A DNA stretch of 64,000 nt from Paenibacillus silviterrae (GTDB lineage: Bacteria > Bacillota > Bacilli > Paenibacillales > NBRC-103111): contig NZ_JASKUT010000002.1 in assembly GCF_030167925.1 (NCBI RefSeq), positions 868,001 to 932,000 on the forward strand. The letters are read 5' to 3'. Each line of letters opens with the position of its first letter. Positions within the stretch are counted from its first letter, which is position 1. The notes beneath the pieces were generated by a model, which made no database searches, was not told the origin of the DNA, and saw only the letters and a program-made list of their open reading frames with translations. The position numbers and the translations under genes were made by a program. Below are positions 17,662-26,758 of this stretch, in pieces.

Positions 17662-20600
17662 TTATTTGTTATGGCCGTGCCTTGTCGCGACAACCTCCCA
17701 GCTGAGTGGATCGGCGTGATTGCCGGCTAGATCCTGGGCCTCCAGTACGATTCTGTTGCGCCCTTGATGGAGCGATACGACGAATGAATAGGTCAAGTCA
17801 GGAAGAACGACGGCCGGAATCCCATCCACCGTGAGTCTTCCGGGCTCACTGAGCTGACCGACAAGGGTATAGCTTCCTTCCGGCACTTGATCATCCATCC
17901 CATTATTGTTCACGCGGGGATTACGGATCGAGATGGTGGGTGCCGTAGTATCGCGCGTTATCGTGAGACTTGCAGGTGCAGCCTGATTGCCTAAGGCATC
18001 GACGGCCTCCACTGCAATCACATTCAAGCCTTCGTTCAGCTGAACGGTGTGAGTGAAATGGAGCGTCGAATCTACTGCAGCCTCGGTTCCATTGACCGAA
18101 ACCTGAGCCATCCGGTTCACACTCCCGTTGAGCGTGAAGTATGTTGCTTGGGTTACGGTGGCGTTAGGCGAATCCAGTGTGATTACTAACGGGCTTACTG
18201 TCTGTACGGCGGCCGGAGTTGAATACGTGCCTTCAATGGAGTTATTCACAGCGGCAACAGCATATCGATACGTTCGATCGTAAGCCAAGGTATTGTCCGT
18301 GTAGCTGAAATCGTTGTGTGCAGAGGCCAACAGTGTAAAGCGGCCGTTCTCGCCTTCGCTGCGATAAATATGGTATGAAGTCGCTCCCGCTATCGGCTCC
18401 CATTCAATTCGGGCTGCGTTGCCGTAAACTGCGGCGGTAACGCCGGAAGGAGCACCGATGGCCGGTACGCCTACCCGAACATCATCAATATATTCATTGA
18501 CCTTGTGTGTAGCGGATGACAGAAAATCTACCGCACTCAGACTGGCGGCATTCGGCCAGCCTTTGTTCTTATGGAACGGAATTATTCCTGACGATACGCC
18601 ATTGATGAATACTTCGGCTGACTGGGTTTGCACGTTAGCGATAACTTTGATTTTGTACCAGGAGTTCGGCTTGAATTCATTATTCGTCGGCAGCGGCGCC
18701 GCCTTCCCGTTGCTATCGTCCGATTTTCTGTAATAGAAGCAGTAGGAGGTAGGACAGCCTGCTCCGTACCCAGAGAACAGCTCGACATAATGCTTGCCGA
18801 ACGGCACATCCAAAAGTCTGAGGACGCGAGGGTAATCCGCACCTTCGGTTTGCATAATACTGGCTTCCGCTATGATCACCCCGGTTTGGGCAGGGAAGCT
18901 CTTGGATGCGCGAGTTTGGCTCGTGCTGTTATCGTATAAATTCAACAGCTGCTTGGAGTTGTTTCCGGCAGGCGCCGCGGGAACGGCATCCACCTTAACA
19001 TGATTCAGCTCGGTACCCGGTGTAGGTCTGAAGTCATATCCTTCCGGTATGGTTCCGATGGCTGTATCCTCAAAGTCATTATTAATTAAATAAACGGCGG
19101 CAGGCGTCCCAAGCAGCGCTCCGTTCCGTTCCTCCGAGCTTTCCAGGCTCGGTCCGTTAGCATTGAGTGCTTGGATGACATAGAAGTAGTTGACGCCCGC
19201 TTCCACCTCCGCATCCGCATATTCCGTCGTCGATACGGTTGCTACCGTCTTGTACGGTCCGCCGGGGGTTAAGCTTCGTTTCACTTGATAAGCTGTTGCT
19301 CTTTCCGAAGCGGACCAGGTCAAAAGCAAATCATTCGGCCCTCGGGATAATGAAACGTTTGTCACCTTATAAGGAAGCGGAGGGAACTTGTTGAACTGAA
19401 TTTGCGAAAAGAGCGATTTATTATAGTTCTCAATCAGGTTGTTTTCTTTGGCGGCATCCGCCATCAACCCGATGTAGACCTCATTAGCCTCCAGCTTCAT
19501 AGAGGAAATAGGAGTCCACGAGGTTCCCTGCTGGGAAATGTAACCTGTAACCGTATCACCGAACTTCACTATCCTCATATAGAAGGGAGGATTGATGGAA
19601 GGCAGCGGCGGCGTCTCGGTAATCGCTCCGCCTTCGGTGTCTCTGCTGTAAAATTCCGCTACATGACCGTCGCCCCTTACGGCAAGCCCCATGAGCCCGA
19701 AGCGGGATCCGGGAGACAGGGATTCCCTGATCATCACACCTGCTTTGGCGAGCGGAGTCGTGTGCGTAATTTTATCAATACGAGCAATAAGTTCACCGTC
19801 ACCCGTCAGCTTCTGATAGGCATAGTGGAACGACTCGACGGGACCGCTGATATTGCCTGAACTTTTAACGGTAAGGACACCGTCTTGGAGATTCGCGTGC
19901 CCTGGAAGTCCAGGGGAGCCGATATCAACAGAACTCCAAGGAGAGATATCGCCGGAAGCGTTAATATGGACCGGAACGGCTGACGAGTCGGTTGCAGTTC
20001 CGCTGTTATCGATGGCCTTGGCCAAGAGATAATACGTTCCTTCCGGTACATCCGTCCATGTGAACTGATACGGCGCGGTGTCGTCTTCGCCCATCAGTAC
20101 GTCATTACGATAAAATTTCACTTTGCTGACGCTGCCGTCCGGGTCGTACGCATTCGCCTCTACGACCAGGGTGCTTCCTTGAGCGGATATGGTATTTATA
20201 GTTGGCGTGGTAATCCGAACTACCGGATTTTGCGAGCCGCTGCTAACGATGGAATTCAAGTATTCCTCCAGATTCGTATAGCCGTCCCCATCCGCATCGG
20301 CGTTCCGGTCTGCCGCTTCATTCGGATTCAAGCCCTGAGAGATCTCCCAGGCATCAGGCATGCCGTCGTGATCCGTATCCGCCGGTGCAGGGGCACTCAG
20401 TAATTCCGGCCAGCCCCCAACCTCTACAGGACTGTTAATCTGACGTCCCGTTCGATTCTTAATGTCATTAATGATTCGCGCATCCGCGGAATCTCTCTTC
20501 GGCAGAATCGCTCCGGCTTGGTCTAGAACAAGCTCATAGGCTTCCTGAGCCGTATGGGTAGTAACGGTATGGAAGGGAACAGGCTCCGAAAGCTTGACAT

Positions 20601-21561
20601 TCCCCGGCTCAAAATCAAATACGCCCGCCCAATTATCCGCCGTAACCCGGGGAGACCCGTCAATATAGTTACCCTCTATGTACCATCGGCCAACGCCGCC
20701 GATATCATCAAGGACGAGCTCCCTTGCATCCAGCACGGTATCCGGGCCGTATTTATTATAGTTGTTCACCATGTTGACGTAAGCGCCATTCCCGCCGTAA
20801 GCGGTTTTATAATTCCAGTTGTAAACGATATTGTTTCGGTAGTCCATATTCCGTTTATCTTCTTCCGTTCTTCCTTTAAAGCGGGGGTTTCGGCTGCTGT
20901 TGTGAACCAAAATGTTGTGATGATAGGAGTTGTTCCCGGCGCCCCAAAGCCCGCCAAAGCCATGCCTTCCTTTCTCATGCTTCGACATGTGGAGCGCCTC
21001 GCCGACGATGGACCATTGAACCGTTAGATTATCGCTTTCTTGCGGGGAAAGCACCTCATCGATTGCCCATGTGATGGAGCAATGGTCGATCATAATATTT
21101 TTGCGTTTGTCGATCGTCATCGCATCACCCGCCGAAGGAGTTCGGTCCCCCATCCGGAAACGCATATAACGAATGATAACATTGTCGGCTTTAATATACG
21201 TCGAGTGATTGTTCACGCTGATGCCGTCTCCCGGGGCCGTTTGCCCTGCGATCGTAATGTTCGAGCCGGTAATGTTCAGCGGCGAAGCCAGGTCGATGTT
21301 ACCGGAAACACGGAACACAACGGTCCGGTTTCCTTTACTGACCGCCTCCCGTAAAGAGCCGGGTCCGGAATCGTTGAGGTTGGTCACCTCATAGACCTCG
21401 CCTCCACGACCTCCCGTTGTGTACATACCGCCTCCTTCCGCACCGGGGAAAGCGGGCAGAGCGGAGAGGGGGGCTGTATCGTCGGATGCAAAAACGGGTA
21501 CCGCACCGACAAGCAAGGCTACGGATAATATGGATGAACAAGCAAGCTTCTTTACCTTCAC
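17662..21561 (-). CDS. Secreted multidomain pectate lyase, PL1-type
   Basis: 1299 residues. Signal peptide about 1-26 (ending PVFA). PL1-type right-handed beta-helix catalytic region about 32-395: FPGAEGGGMYTTGGRGGEVY, IRYMRFRMGD, IMIDHCSITWAIDE, SYHHNILVHNSSRNPRFKG. A Ca-binding TSP3-like segment follows (DTDHDGMPDAWEI, DADGDGYTNLEEYLN, about 398-432), then an Ig-like domain, a DUF1349-like jelly roll (about 540-725), FN3, another jelly roll (about 820-1000), FN3, and two Ig-like repeats to the end. It should cleave polygalacturonate by beta-elimination outside the cell. Start: GTG 21561 with AAGGAGG 6 bases upstream, rather than the upstream TTG. Monocistronic, with its own terminator. Confidence 0.87.
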   Translation of the reverse strand: MKVKKLACSSILSVALLVGAVPVFASDDTAPLSALPAFPGAEGGGMYTTGGRGGEVYEVTNLNDSGPGSLREAVSKGNRTVVFRVSGNIDLASPLNITGSNITIAGQTAPGDGISVNNHSTYIKADNVIIRYMRFRMGDRTPSAGDAMTIDKRKNIMIDHCSITWAIDEVLSPQESDNLTVQWSIVGEALHMSKHEKGRHGFGGLWGAGNNSYHHNILVHNSSRNPRFKGRTEEDKRNMDYRNNIVYNWNYKTAYGGNGAYVNMVNNYNKYGPDTVLDARELVLDDIGGVGRWYIEGNYIDGSPRVTADNWAGVFDFEPGNVKLSEPVPFHTVTTHTAQEAYELVLDQAGAILPKRDSADARIINDIKNRTGRQINSPVEVGGWPELLSAPAPADTDHDGMPDAWEISQGLNPNEAADRNADADGDGYTNLEEYLNSIVSSGSQNPVVRITTPTINTISAQGSTLVVEANAYDPDGSVSKVKFYRNDVLMGEDDTAPYQFTWTDVPEGTYYLLAKAIDNSGTATDSSAVPVHINASGDISPWSSVDIGSPGLPGHANLQDGVLTVKSSGNISGPVESFHYAYQKLTGDGELIARIDKITHTTPLAKAGVMIRESLSPGSRFGLMGLAVRGDGHVAEFYSRDTEGGAITETPPLPSINPPFYMRIVKFGDTVTGYISQQGTSWTPISSMKLEANEVYIGLMADAAKENNLIENYNKSLFSQIQFNKFPPLPYKVTNVSLSRGPNDLLLTWSASERATAYQVKRSLTPGGPYKTVATVSTTEYADAEVEAGVNYFYVIQALNANGPSLESSEERNGALLGTPAAVYLINNDFEDTAIGTIPEGYDFRPTPGTELNHVKVDAVPAAPAGNNSKQLLNLYDNSTSQTRASKSFPAQTGVIIAEASIMQTEGADYPRVLRLLDVPFGKHYVELFSGYGAGCPTSYCFYYRKSDDSNGKAAPLPTNNEFKPNSWYKIKVIANVQTQSAEVFINGVSSGIIPFHKNKGWPNAASLSAVDFLSSATHKVNEYIDDVRVGVPAIGAPSGVTAAVYGNAARIEWEPIAGATSYHIYRSEGENGRFTLLASAHNDFSYTDNTLAYDRTYRYAVAAVNNSIEGTYSTPAAVQTVSPLVITLDSPNATVTQATYFTLNGSVNRMAQVSVNGTEAAVDSTLHFTHTVQLNEGLNVIAVEAVDALGNQAAPASLTITRDTTAPTISIRNPRVNNNGMDDQVPEGSYTLVGQLSEPGRLTVDGIPAVVLPDLTYSFVVSLHQGRNRIVLEAQDLAGNHADPLSWEVVATRHGHNK

Positions 21562-21613
21562 ATGATGCCTCCTTCGCAATTAAATTTATGGAATAAATTA
21601 CCTCAAATTGAAA

Positions 21614-21619
21614 ATTATA
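21614..21619 (-). promoter_or_regulatory. Candidate -10 box of the PL1 pectate lyase gene
   Basis: TGTATAAT on the minus strand, 53 bases before the GTG start. A -35 match at 17 bases is poor (TAATGA), so an activator may be needed. Confidence 0.3.
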
Positions 21620-21689
21620 CAGCAAATCACTTGTGCTCATTATAGGTGTAACATTTTATTTTATAGGGCTACTATGCAGCAAATTGGTG

Positions 21690-21695
21690 TATAAT
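21690..21695 (+). promoter_or_regulatory. Candidate -10 box of the glycosylation gene cluster
   Basis: TATAAT preceded by TTGGTG, 52-55 bases before the GtrA gene. No clear -35 at 17 bases. Confidence 0.35.
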
Positions 21696-21746
21696 GGGTC
21701 GTAACTGCATGCCCCCCCGGCGCTTCAAGGACATGATCAAGATGAG

Positions 21747-22196
21747 GTGATGGTGTTGCCGGTCTCAAAACAAATGCAAAAGACAGTCCGTCAATTGATC
21801 AAATTTCATACCGTTGGATGCCTCAATACGTTACTGGACATTGCCCTCTATTTGATATTAACGAAGCTCGGTGTAGCTTACATGATTGCACAATGTGTTT
21901 CCTATGCCGGTGGGACCTTGAATAGTTATGCGATGAATAAACGATGGACCTTTCGAACCCAAGCGAACCGGACACAATATGCCGGCGGAGCCTTATTTCG
22001 ATTTCTTACATTGAATGCCGTTTCGTTCGGAATCTCTTCCTTGGTGCTAACCCAATGCTTGTATAACCTAGGTTGGTCTAACGTGACAAGCAAGCTTGCG
22101 GCTACCTGTGCCGGTATGCTCCTTCAATTTATCGGCAATAAATACTGGGTGTTTCGTGAACGGAAGCCTGTATTCCAAGATTCCATAAATTCCTAA
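21747..22196 (+). CDS. GtrA-family membrane protein (polyprenyl-linked sugar flippase-like)
   Basis: 149 residues with four predicted TM helices and the GtrA-family layout: LIKFHTVGCLNTLLDIALY at the start, NSYAMNKRWTF between TM2 and TM3, and GNKYWVFRE at the end. GtrA proteins are thought to move polyprenyl-phosphate-linked sugar across the membrane, paired with a GtrB/DPM1-type synthase and a membrane transferase. Both partners are encoded directly downstream, which supports that role here. Start uncertain: GTG 21747, ATG 21750 and GTG 21753 are adjacent behind GATGAGG. Confidence 0.85.
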   Translation: MMVLPVSKQMQKTVRQLIKFHTVGCLNTLLDIALYLILTKLGVAYMIAQCVSYAGGTLNSYAMNKRWTFRTQANRTQYAGGALFRFLTLNAVSFGISSLVLTQCLYNLGWSNVTSKLAATCAGMLLQFIGNKYWVFRERKPVFQDSINS

Positions 22197-22468
22197 TCTA
22201 ATGATTATCTTACATTTTTGATCATCGTTTATTTTCCCCTCACGGCCATTTAGGCAAGGAATCTCGCTGCTTACCCGATCGTTGCCGCAGCGTAAATTTC
22301 TTATCAAATGATTATGCTCCATACAGACGAAGCCCACGCATTCACCCTCTTTTCCAAAAACCGATGAAATCCAAGGAAGTTAAATAATGTGTATTGTGAG
22401 TAACGATAAGCAAACCTATAATTCGTTATGAAAGGGGATACATTCCATATTTAACCAACTATAGAAAA

Positions 22469-25400
22469 GTGCAGAGGAGGGAGATTATTTCCATAATCGG
22501 CTTTGTCGGCCTGCTCTACATCGCTTTATATCATGTATTGACTCGCAGAATATCCTATAGCCCAGTGCAAGGGAAAGATGAGCACTCCATGAAAGCACTC
22601 TATCTGTATTTGAGTATCGGAATCCTTCTACGCCTTGTTATTGCCGGATTGATCGCGGGCTACGAGGCGGATATACAAACCTTTACCGCCTGGGCTCATA
22701 CCGCCTCAACCCATGGGTTATCCGCCTTTTATTCTCACGGAATCTTTGCCGATTATCCTCCGGGTTACATTTATGTACTCTATTTTCTAGGTACAATCCG
22801 CCGATTATTCGATATTCCGTTCGAGTCAGCCTCCATGGTGATGCTGCTGAAGCTTCCGGCTATTATGGCGGATATCGTATCGTCCTACCTGTTATTTCGG
22901 TTAGCAAGAAGGCGGTTTGGCGAAACGGCCTCCGCCGGCATTGCTCTGCTGTACTTATTTAATCCGGCGATCCTGGCTAATTCCTCTGCTTGGGGGCAAG
23001 TAGACTCCGTATTTATGCTAGGGGTTCTTATCCTGATTCAATTTTTAGTACAAGAGCGACTGTCTGCAGCAATTGTTGCCTATGCAATCGTACTGGCGGT
23101 CAAACCGCAAGCATTGCTGCTCGGACCCTTGCTGTTCATGTATTTGGTACAAAGACGAAGCTTCCAAGGTCTTGCTGCGGCGTTCCTGAAGGGAATCGGG
23201 ACGTTTACTCTCATATTCATTCCGTTCGTAATGCAGCAGGGACTTCTGTGGGTTGTTCAGCTGTATGCGGGCACGCTGTCTTCTTACCCTTACGCAAGCT
23301 TGAATGCGTACAATATATGGGCGTTAACCGGCAATAATTTCGCTCCTCTCGATCAGTCTTTTCTTTTTGTTTCCTTCCAAGCCTGGGCAATTCTGTTCAC
23401 TTGTGCTGTCATTGGCTATGCTGCATTTCTGTATGGGAAGGGAACGAACCGTTCTTTCAAGCTGCCCTTGCTGGGAACGCTGATTCTTACCGGCGTCTTC
23501 CTATTCATGACTAAGATGCATGAACGGTATCTGTACTATGCTTTGCTTCCTTGTCTGTTAAGCTTTATCTATAGCAGGGATCGGCGTTTATTGTACATTT
23601 TCATCGGACTCAGTCTAACGCAGCTGATGAATGTAGCTCAGGTTCTCCTTGAAAGCTATCGGAGGGTGTACTTTATCCCTTCATGGGATCCGCTCCTGAT
23701 CATAATATCGCTAGCCAACATTGGATTGTTCGCATACCTGTGTCATGTGTCTTGGACCATGCTCCTTCGCGACGATATCAGGCTATTGGAATCCGGAAGG
23801 AACAAACCGAGTGTTTCACCTTCCGGAAAGAACTCCCCCGGAAGCCCATTTGCGATCCGCATAGTACCGAAGGAATTCAAGCTGCAATGGAGTAGAAAGG
23901 ATACGTTCCTTCTAGCCCTTTTGGTCGGCGCTTATTTCGTCCTTTCTCTGGTCCAGCTGGGCTCTACGAAGCTTCCGGAGACGTACTGGAAGCCTGCATC
24001 GGCAGGTGAGGAGGTTACAATTGATTTGGGCAGCCGCCTCACGATCGATCGGTTGACGCTTTTGCCCGGCATAGGGGAAGGCTCCTTTACCTTGACCTTC
24101 TCTGCGAATGGGCGGAATTGGACGGGGAGCATGTCCCGGGAGCTGACGGTTCCGAACGTTTTCACTTGGCAGATCATGGCCCCTAGCCAGGATGCCCGAT
24201 ATGTCAAGATCAGAGTAGATCGACCGGGCTTCACGCTCAATGAGCTTGCTTTTTATGAACCGGGGCAGAAGACTCCTATACGTGTTGTTGGTGTAGATGA
24301 GAGAATAACTACCCTATTCGATGAGCAAGAAAAAGCAGCATATCAGGCATCATTTATGAACGGTATGTATTTTGATGAAATTTATCATGCCAGAACGGCC
24401 TATGAGCACACGGTTGGTATGGAGCCTTATGAATCCACGCATCCCCCCTTAGGCAAGCTGCTGATTGCTGCGGGCACGTTACTCTTCGGCATGAATCCCT
24501 TCGGCTGGAGGATCGCAGGGGCGGTCTTTGGCATCGCTATGCTGCCGGTCATGTATTTGTTTAGCATGCGAATGTTCGGACAGACGCGGTATGCCTTCGC
24601 TGCAACGCTGCTGCTGGGCTTTGACTGTCTTCATTTCGTGCAGTCGCGAATTGCGACGATTGATGTGTTCGCAGGCTTCTTCATTCTGCTGATGTTTTAT
24701 TTCATGTATCGTTACTGTACAACCAGCTTCTATGAAGTTTCGTTACTGAAATCATTTATTCCCTTGGCTTGGTCGGGCATGTTCTTCGCTTTGGGCGTCG
24801 CTACCAAATGGATCTCGCTTTATGCCGGCAGCGGGCTTGCAATCCTGTTCTTTCTTTCGCTCCTCCTGCGATACCAGGAATATCGTGCGGCTCGTCGTCA
24901 GCTTGAGAGGCGGAACGTCAAGCCCGCGAAGAGAAGGCATGAACCGATGGAATTGATGCGGCACAAGGTTCAGGTGTTTCCCGCGTATGCCTGTTTCACC
25001 ATTCTATGGTGTGCAGGCTGGTTCGTACTGGTCCCGGCGATCGTATATGCTGCATCGTATATCCCTTGGTTTCAAGCTGCCGGAACGGGTCGCACCTTAT
25101 CGGATTTGCTTACTTATCAGAAGCATATGCTCAGCTATCATGCCGGACTACAGGCAACCCATCCCTTCAGCTCGTCTTGGTGGCAGTGGCCTCTGATGAG
25201 CAAACCGGTTTGGTACTATGGGGGGACCGAGCTGCCCGGTAACCGCATTTCCAGTATTGTTGCCATTGGAAATCCCCTCGTATGGTGGGTGGGACTCCTC
25301 TCCATGATTACAGTAGCGGCTGCTGCGTGGACCCGTCGTCAATGGATCCCTCTATTTCTGCTCATTGCTTTCTTGTCTCAATATGTCCCTTGGATGTTTG

Positions 25401-25642
25401 TCGCCCGTATTACCTTTCTTTATCATTATTTGGCCATGGTTCCCTTTATCATTTTAGCCATTACGTATGTCAGCCAAAGGCTGATTGAAGCGATTCCGGC
25501 TGTGCAGAAATATTTCTATGCTTATTTGACCGCTGTGGCCGCCGTGTTTCTTCTTTTTTATCCGGTACTTACAGGGCTTACCGTCCCTAGAGCGTACGCC
25601 GTTCACCTGTTACAGTGGTCTAAGCAATGGATTTTTTTCTGA
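22469..25642 (+). CDS. Fused membrane glycosyltransferase, Gpi18-like plus PMT/GT39-like with a discoidin-like insert
   Basis: 1057 residues. The first half (about 1-440) is a polytopic membrane domain of the Gpi18/DUF2029 mannosyltransferase type, with the MTKMHERYLYY motif near 350. A soluble beta-sandwich of F5/8-type follows (about 495-610; ITIDLGS-like, RYVKIRVDRPGF). The second half (about 620-1057) is a protein O-mannosyltransferase-like (GT39/GT-C) membrane domain with the catalytic FDEIYHARTAYEH near 635 and HPPLGKLLIAAG. Both halves should use a polyprenyl-phosphate sugar on the outer face of the membrane; the acceptor is probably protein Ser/Thr. Start: GTG 22469 is the only usual start near the N-terminus, but AGGAGG lies inside it, so the true start may be slightly downstream at a rare codon. 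Confidence 0.82.
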   Translation: MQRREIISIIGFVGLLYIALYHVLTRRISYSPVQGKDEHSMKALYLYLSIGILLRLVIAGLIAGYEADIQTFTAWAHTASTHGLSAFYSHGIFADYPPGYIYVLYFLGTIRRLFDIPFESASMVMLLKLPAIMADIVSSYLLFRLARRRFGETASAGIALLYLFNPAILANSSAWGQVDSVFMLGVLILIQFLVQERLSAAIVAYAIVLAVKPQALLLGPLLFMYLVQRRSFQGLAAAFLKGIGTFTLIFIPFVMQQGLLWVVQLYAGTLSSYPYASLNAYNIWALTGNNFAPLDQSFLFVSFQAWAILFTCAVIGYAAFLYGKGTNRSFKLPLLGTLILTGVFLFMTKMHERYLYYALLPCLLSFIYSRDRRLLYIFIGLSLTQLMNVAQVLLESYRRVYFIPSWDPLLIIISLANIGLFAYLCHVSWTMLLRDDIRLLESGRNKPSVSPSGKNSPGSPFAIRIVPKEFKLQWSRKDTFLLALLVGAYFVLSLVQLGSTKLPETYWKPASAGEEVTIDLGSRLTIDRLTLLPGIGEGSFTLTFSANGRNWTGSMSRELTVPNVFTWQIMAPSQDARYVKIRVDRPGFTLNELAFYEPGQKTPIRVVGVDERITTLFDEQEKAAYQASFMNGMYFDEIYHARTAYEHTVGMEPYESTHPPLGKLLIAAGTLLFGMNPFGWRIAGAVFGIAMLPVMYLFSMRMFGQTRYAFAATLLLGFDCLHFVQSRIATIDVFAGFFILLMFYFMYRYCTTSFYEVSLLKSFIPLAWSGMFFALGVATKWISLYAGSGLAILFFLSLLLRYQEYRAARRQLERRNVKPAKRRHEPMELMRHKVQVFPAYACFTILWCAGWFVLVPAIVYAASYIPWFQAAGTGRTLSDLLTYQKHMLSYHAGLQATHPFSSSWWQWPLMSKPVWYYGGTELPGNRISSIVAIGNPLVWWVGLLSMITVAAAAWTRRQWIPLFLLIAFLSQYVPWMFVARITFLYHYLAMVPFIILAITYVSQRLIEAIPAVQKYFYAYLTAVAAVFLLFYPVLTGLTVPRAYAVHLLQWSKQWIFF

Positions 25643-25674
25643 ACTTTCATACTTAAGCGGAGAGGATGAAGACG

Positions 25675-26664
25675 ATGACCGTTGATATTCGTTATTCCGT
25701 GATCGTGCCTTTGTTTAACGAGGAAGAGGTACTCCATGAAACGTATTGCCGTTTAACGCAGGTGATGGAAACACACGAGGAGTCCTATGAGATCCTCTTT
25801 GTCGATGATGGCAGCAGGGATGGAACCAACCGGATAGCTCGTGAGCTGTGTCGGACCGATCCGCACCTGCGCCTCCTAACGTTCTCCCGAAACTTCGGAC
25901 ATCAGATTGCTATCACCGCAGGGGTGGATTATGCCCAAGGACAGGCGATTCTCATTATTGACGCCGACCTGCAGGACCCCCCGGAGGTAATGCTCGAGAT
26001 GATCTCGTTATGGAAGCAGGGATACGATGTTGTCTACGGTCAGCGAATCCGCAGGAAGGGAGAGACGCTGTTTAAAAAGTGGACGGCTCGCATGTTCTAT
26101 CGGTTTCTCCGATCCCTCACAAGCTTCGATATCCCGGTCGATACCGGAGATTTCCGTCTTATGGACCGTAAAGTTTGCGATACGCTTCGAGGCATGAGGG
26201 AGAAGAACCGGTACGTTCGGGGCCTGGTGAGCTGGATCGGCTTCCGTCAAACCGCAATACCTTACGTGCGCGAGGAGCGCTGGGCAGGGGAAACGAAGTA
26301 CCCTCTTAAGAAAATGCTGCGCTTTGCCTCTGACGCGATCGCCTCCTTTTCCTATAAGCCTTTAAAGCTGGCGTCTTACTTAGGATTTTTATTATCGTGC
26401 ATCAGCTTCCTGTACCTAATGATTGTCCTCTGGCAAAAGCTGTTTACGGATTCCACGGTGACCGGTTGGGCGTCCATTGTGGCTTTGAATTTGTTCTTTA
26501 ACGGAGTAATGCTTATGATTCTTGGCATTATCGGAGAGTATATCGGACGAATTTATGACGAATCGAAGGGTAGGCCCTTGTACATTATTCAGGAAAAAAT
26601 GGGCTATGACGAAGCCGCTCTATCCGATCGGAGCCGGTGGAAGGAGAAGGTCGTTCATCTGTAA
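25675..26664 (+). CDS. Polyprenyl-phosphate glycosyltransferase, GT2 (DPM1/GtrB-like)
   Basis: 329 residues. A GT-A domain with VIVPLFNEEE, FVDDGSRDGT, SRNFGHQIAITAG, IDADLQDPPE (DxD) and DTGDFRLMDR fills about 1-230; two C-terminal TM helices (about 240-262 and 275-297) anchor it to the inner face of the membrane. Enzymes of this form transfer mannose or glucose from the nucleotide sugar to undecaprenyl phosphate. It follows the fused transferase by 32 bases and so completes the donor, flippase and transferase set. ATG 25675 is preferred because GGAGAGG lies 9 bases upstream; ATG 25666 abuts that site. Confidence 0.88.
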   Translation: MTVDIRYSVIVPLFNEEEVLHETYCRLTQVMETHEESYEILFVDDGSRDGTNRIARELCRTDPHLRLLTFSRNFGHQIAITAGVDYAQGQAILIIDADLQDPPEVMLEMISLWKQGYDVVYGQRIRRKGETLFKKWTARMFYRFLRSLTSFDIPVDTGDFRLMDRKVCDTLRGMREKNRYVRGLVSWIGFRQTAIPYVREERWAGETKYPLKKMLRFASDAIASFSYKPLKLASYLGFLLSCISFLYLMIVLWQKLFTDSTVTGWASIVALNLFFNGVMLMILGIIGEYIGRIYDESKGRPLYIIQEKMGYDEAALSDRSRWKEKVVHL

Positions 26665-26758
26665 GGTATATCCTTTGGAGGAGGTGGTTGTATTACTCGA
26701 TGAATATATGAGCTACAAGGAAGAACGAAAGGAAACCCATTCGTAAGGAGGAATTCAA

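Noticed and set aside
26665-26758. Short open frames behind GGAGGAGG between the GT2 and PL9 genes
   Set aside because: The candidate starts give frames of 7 to 20 codons with poor spacing; the purine-rich stretch may be chance.
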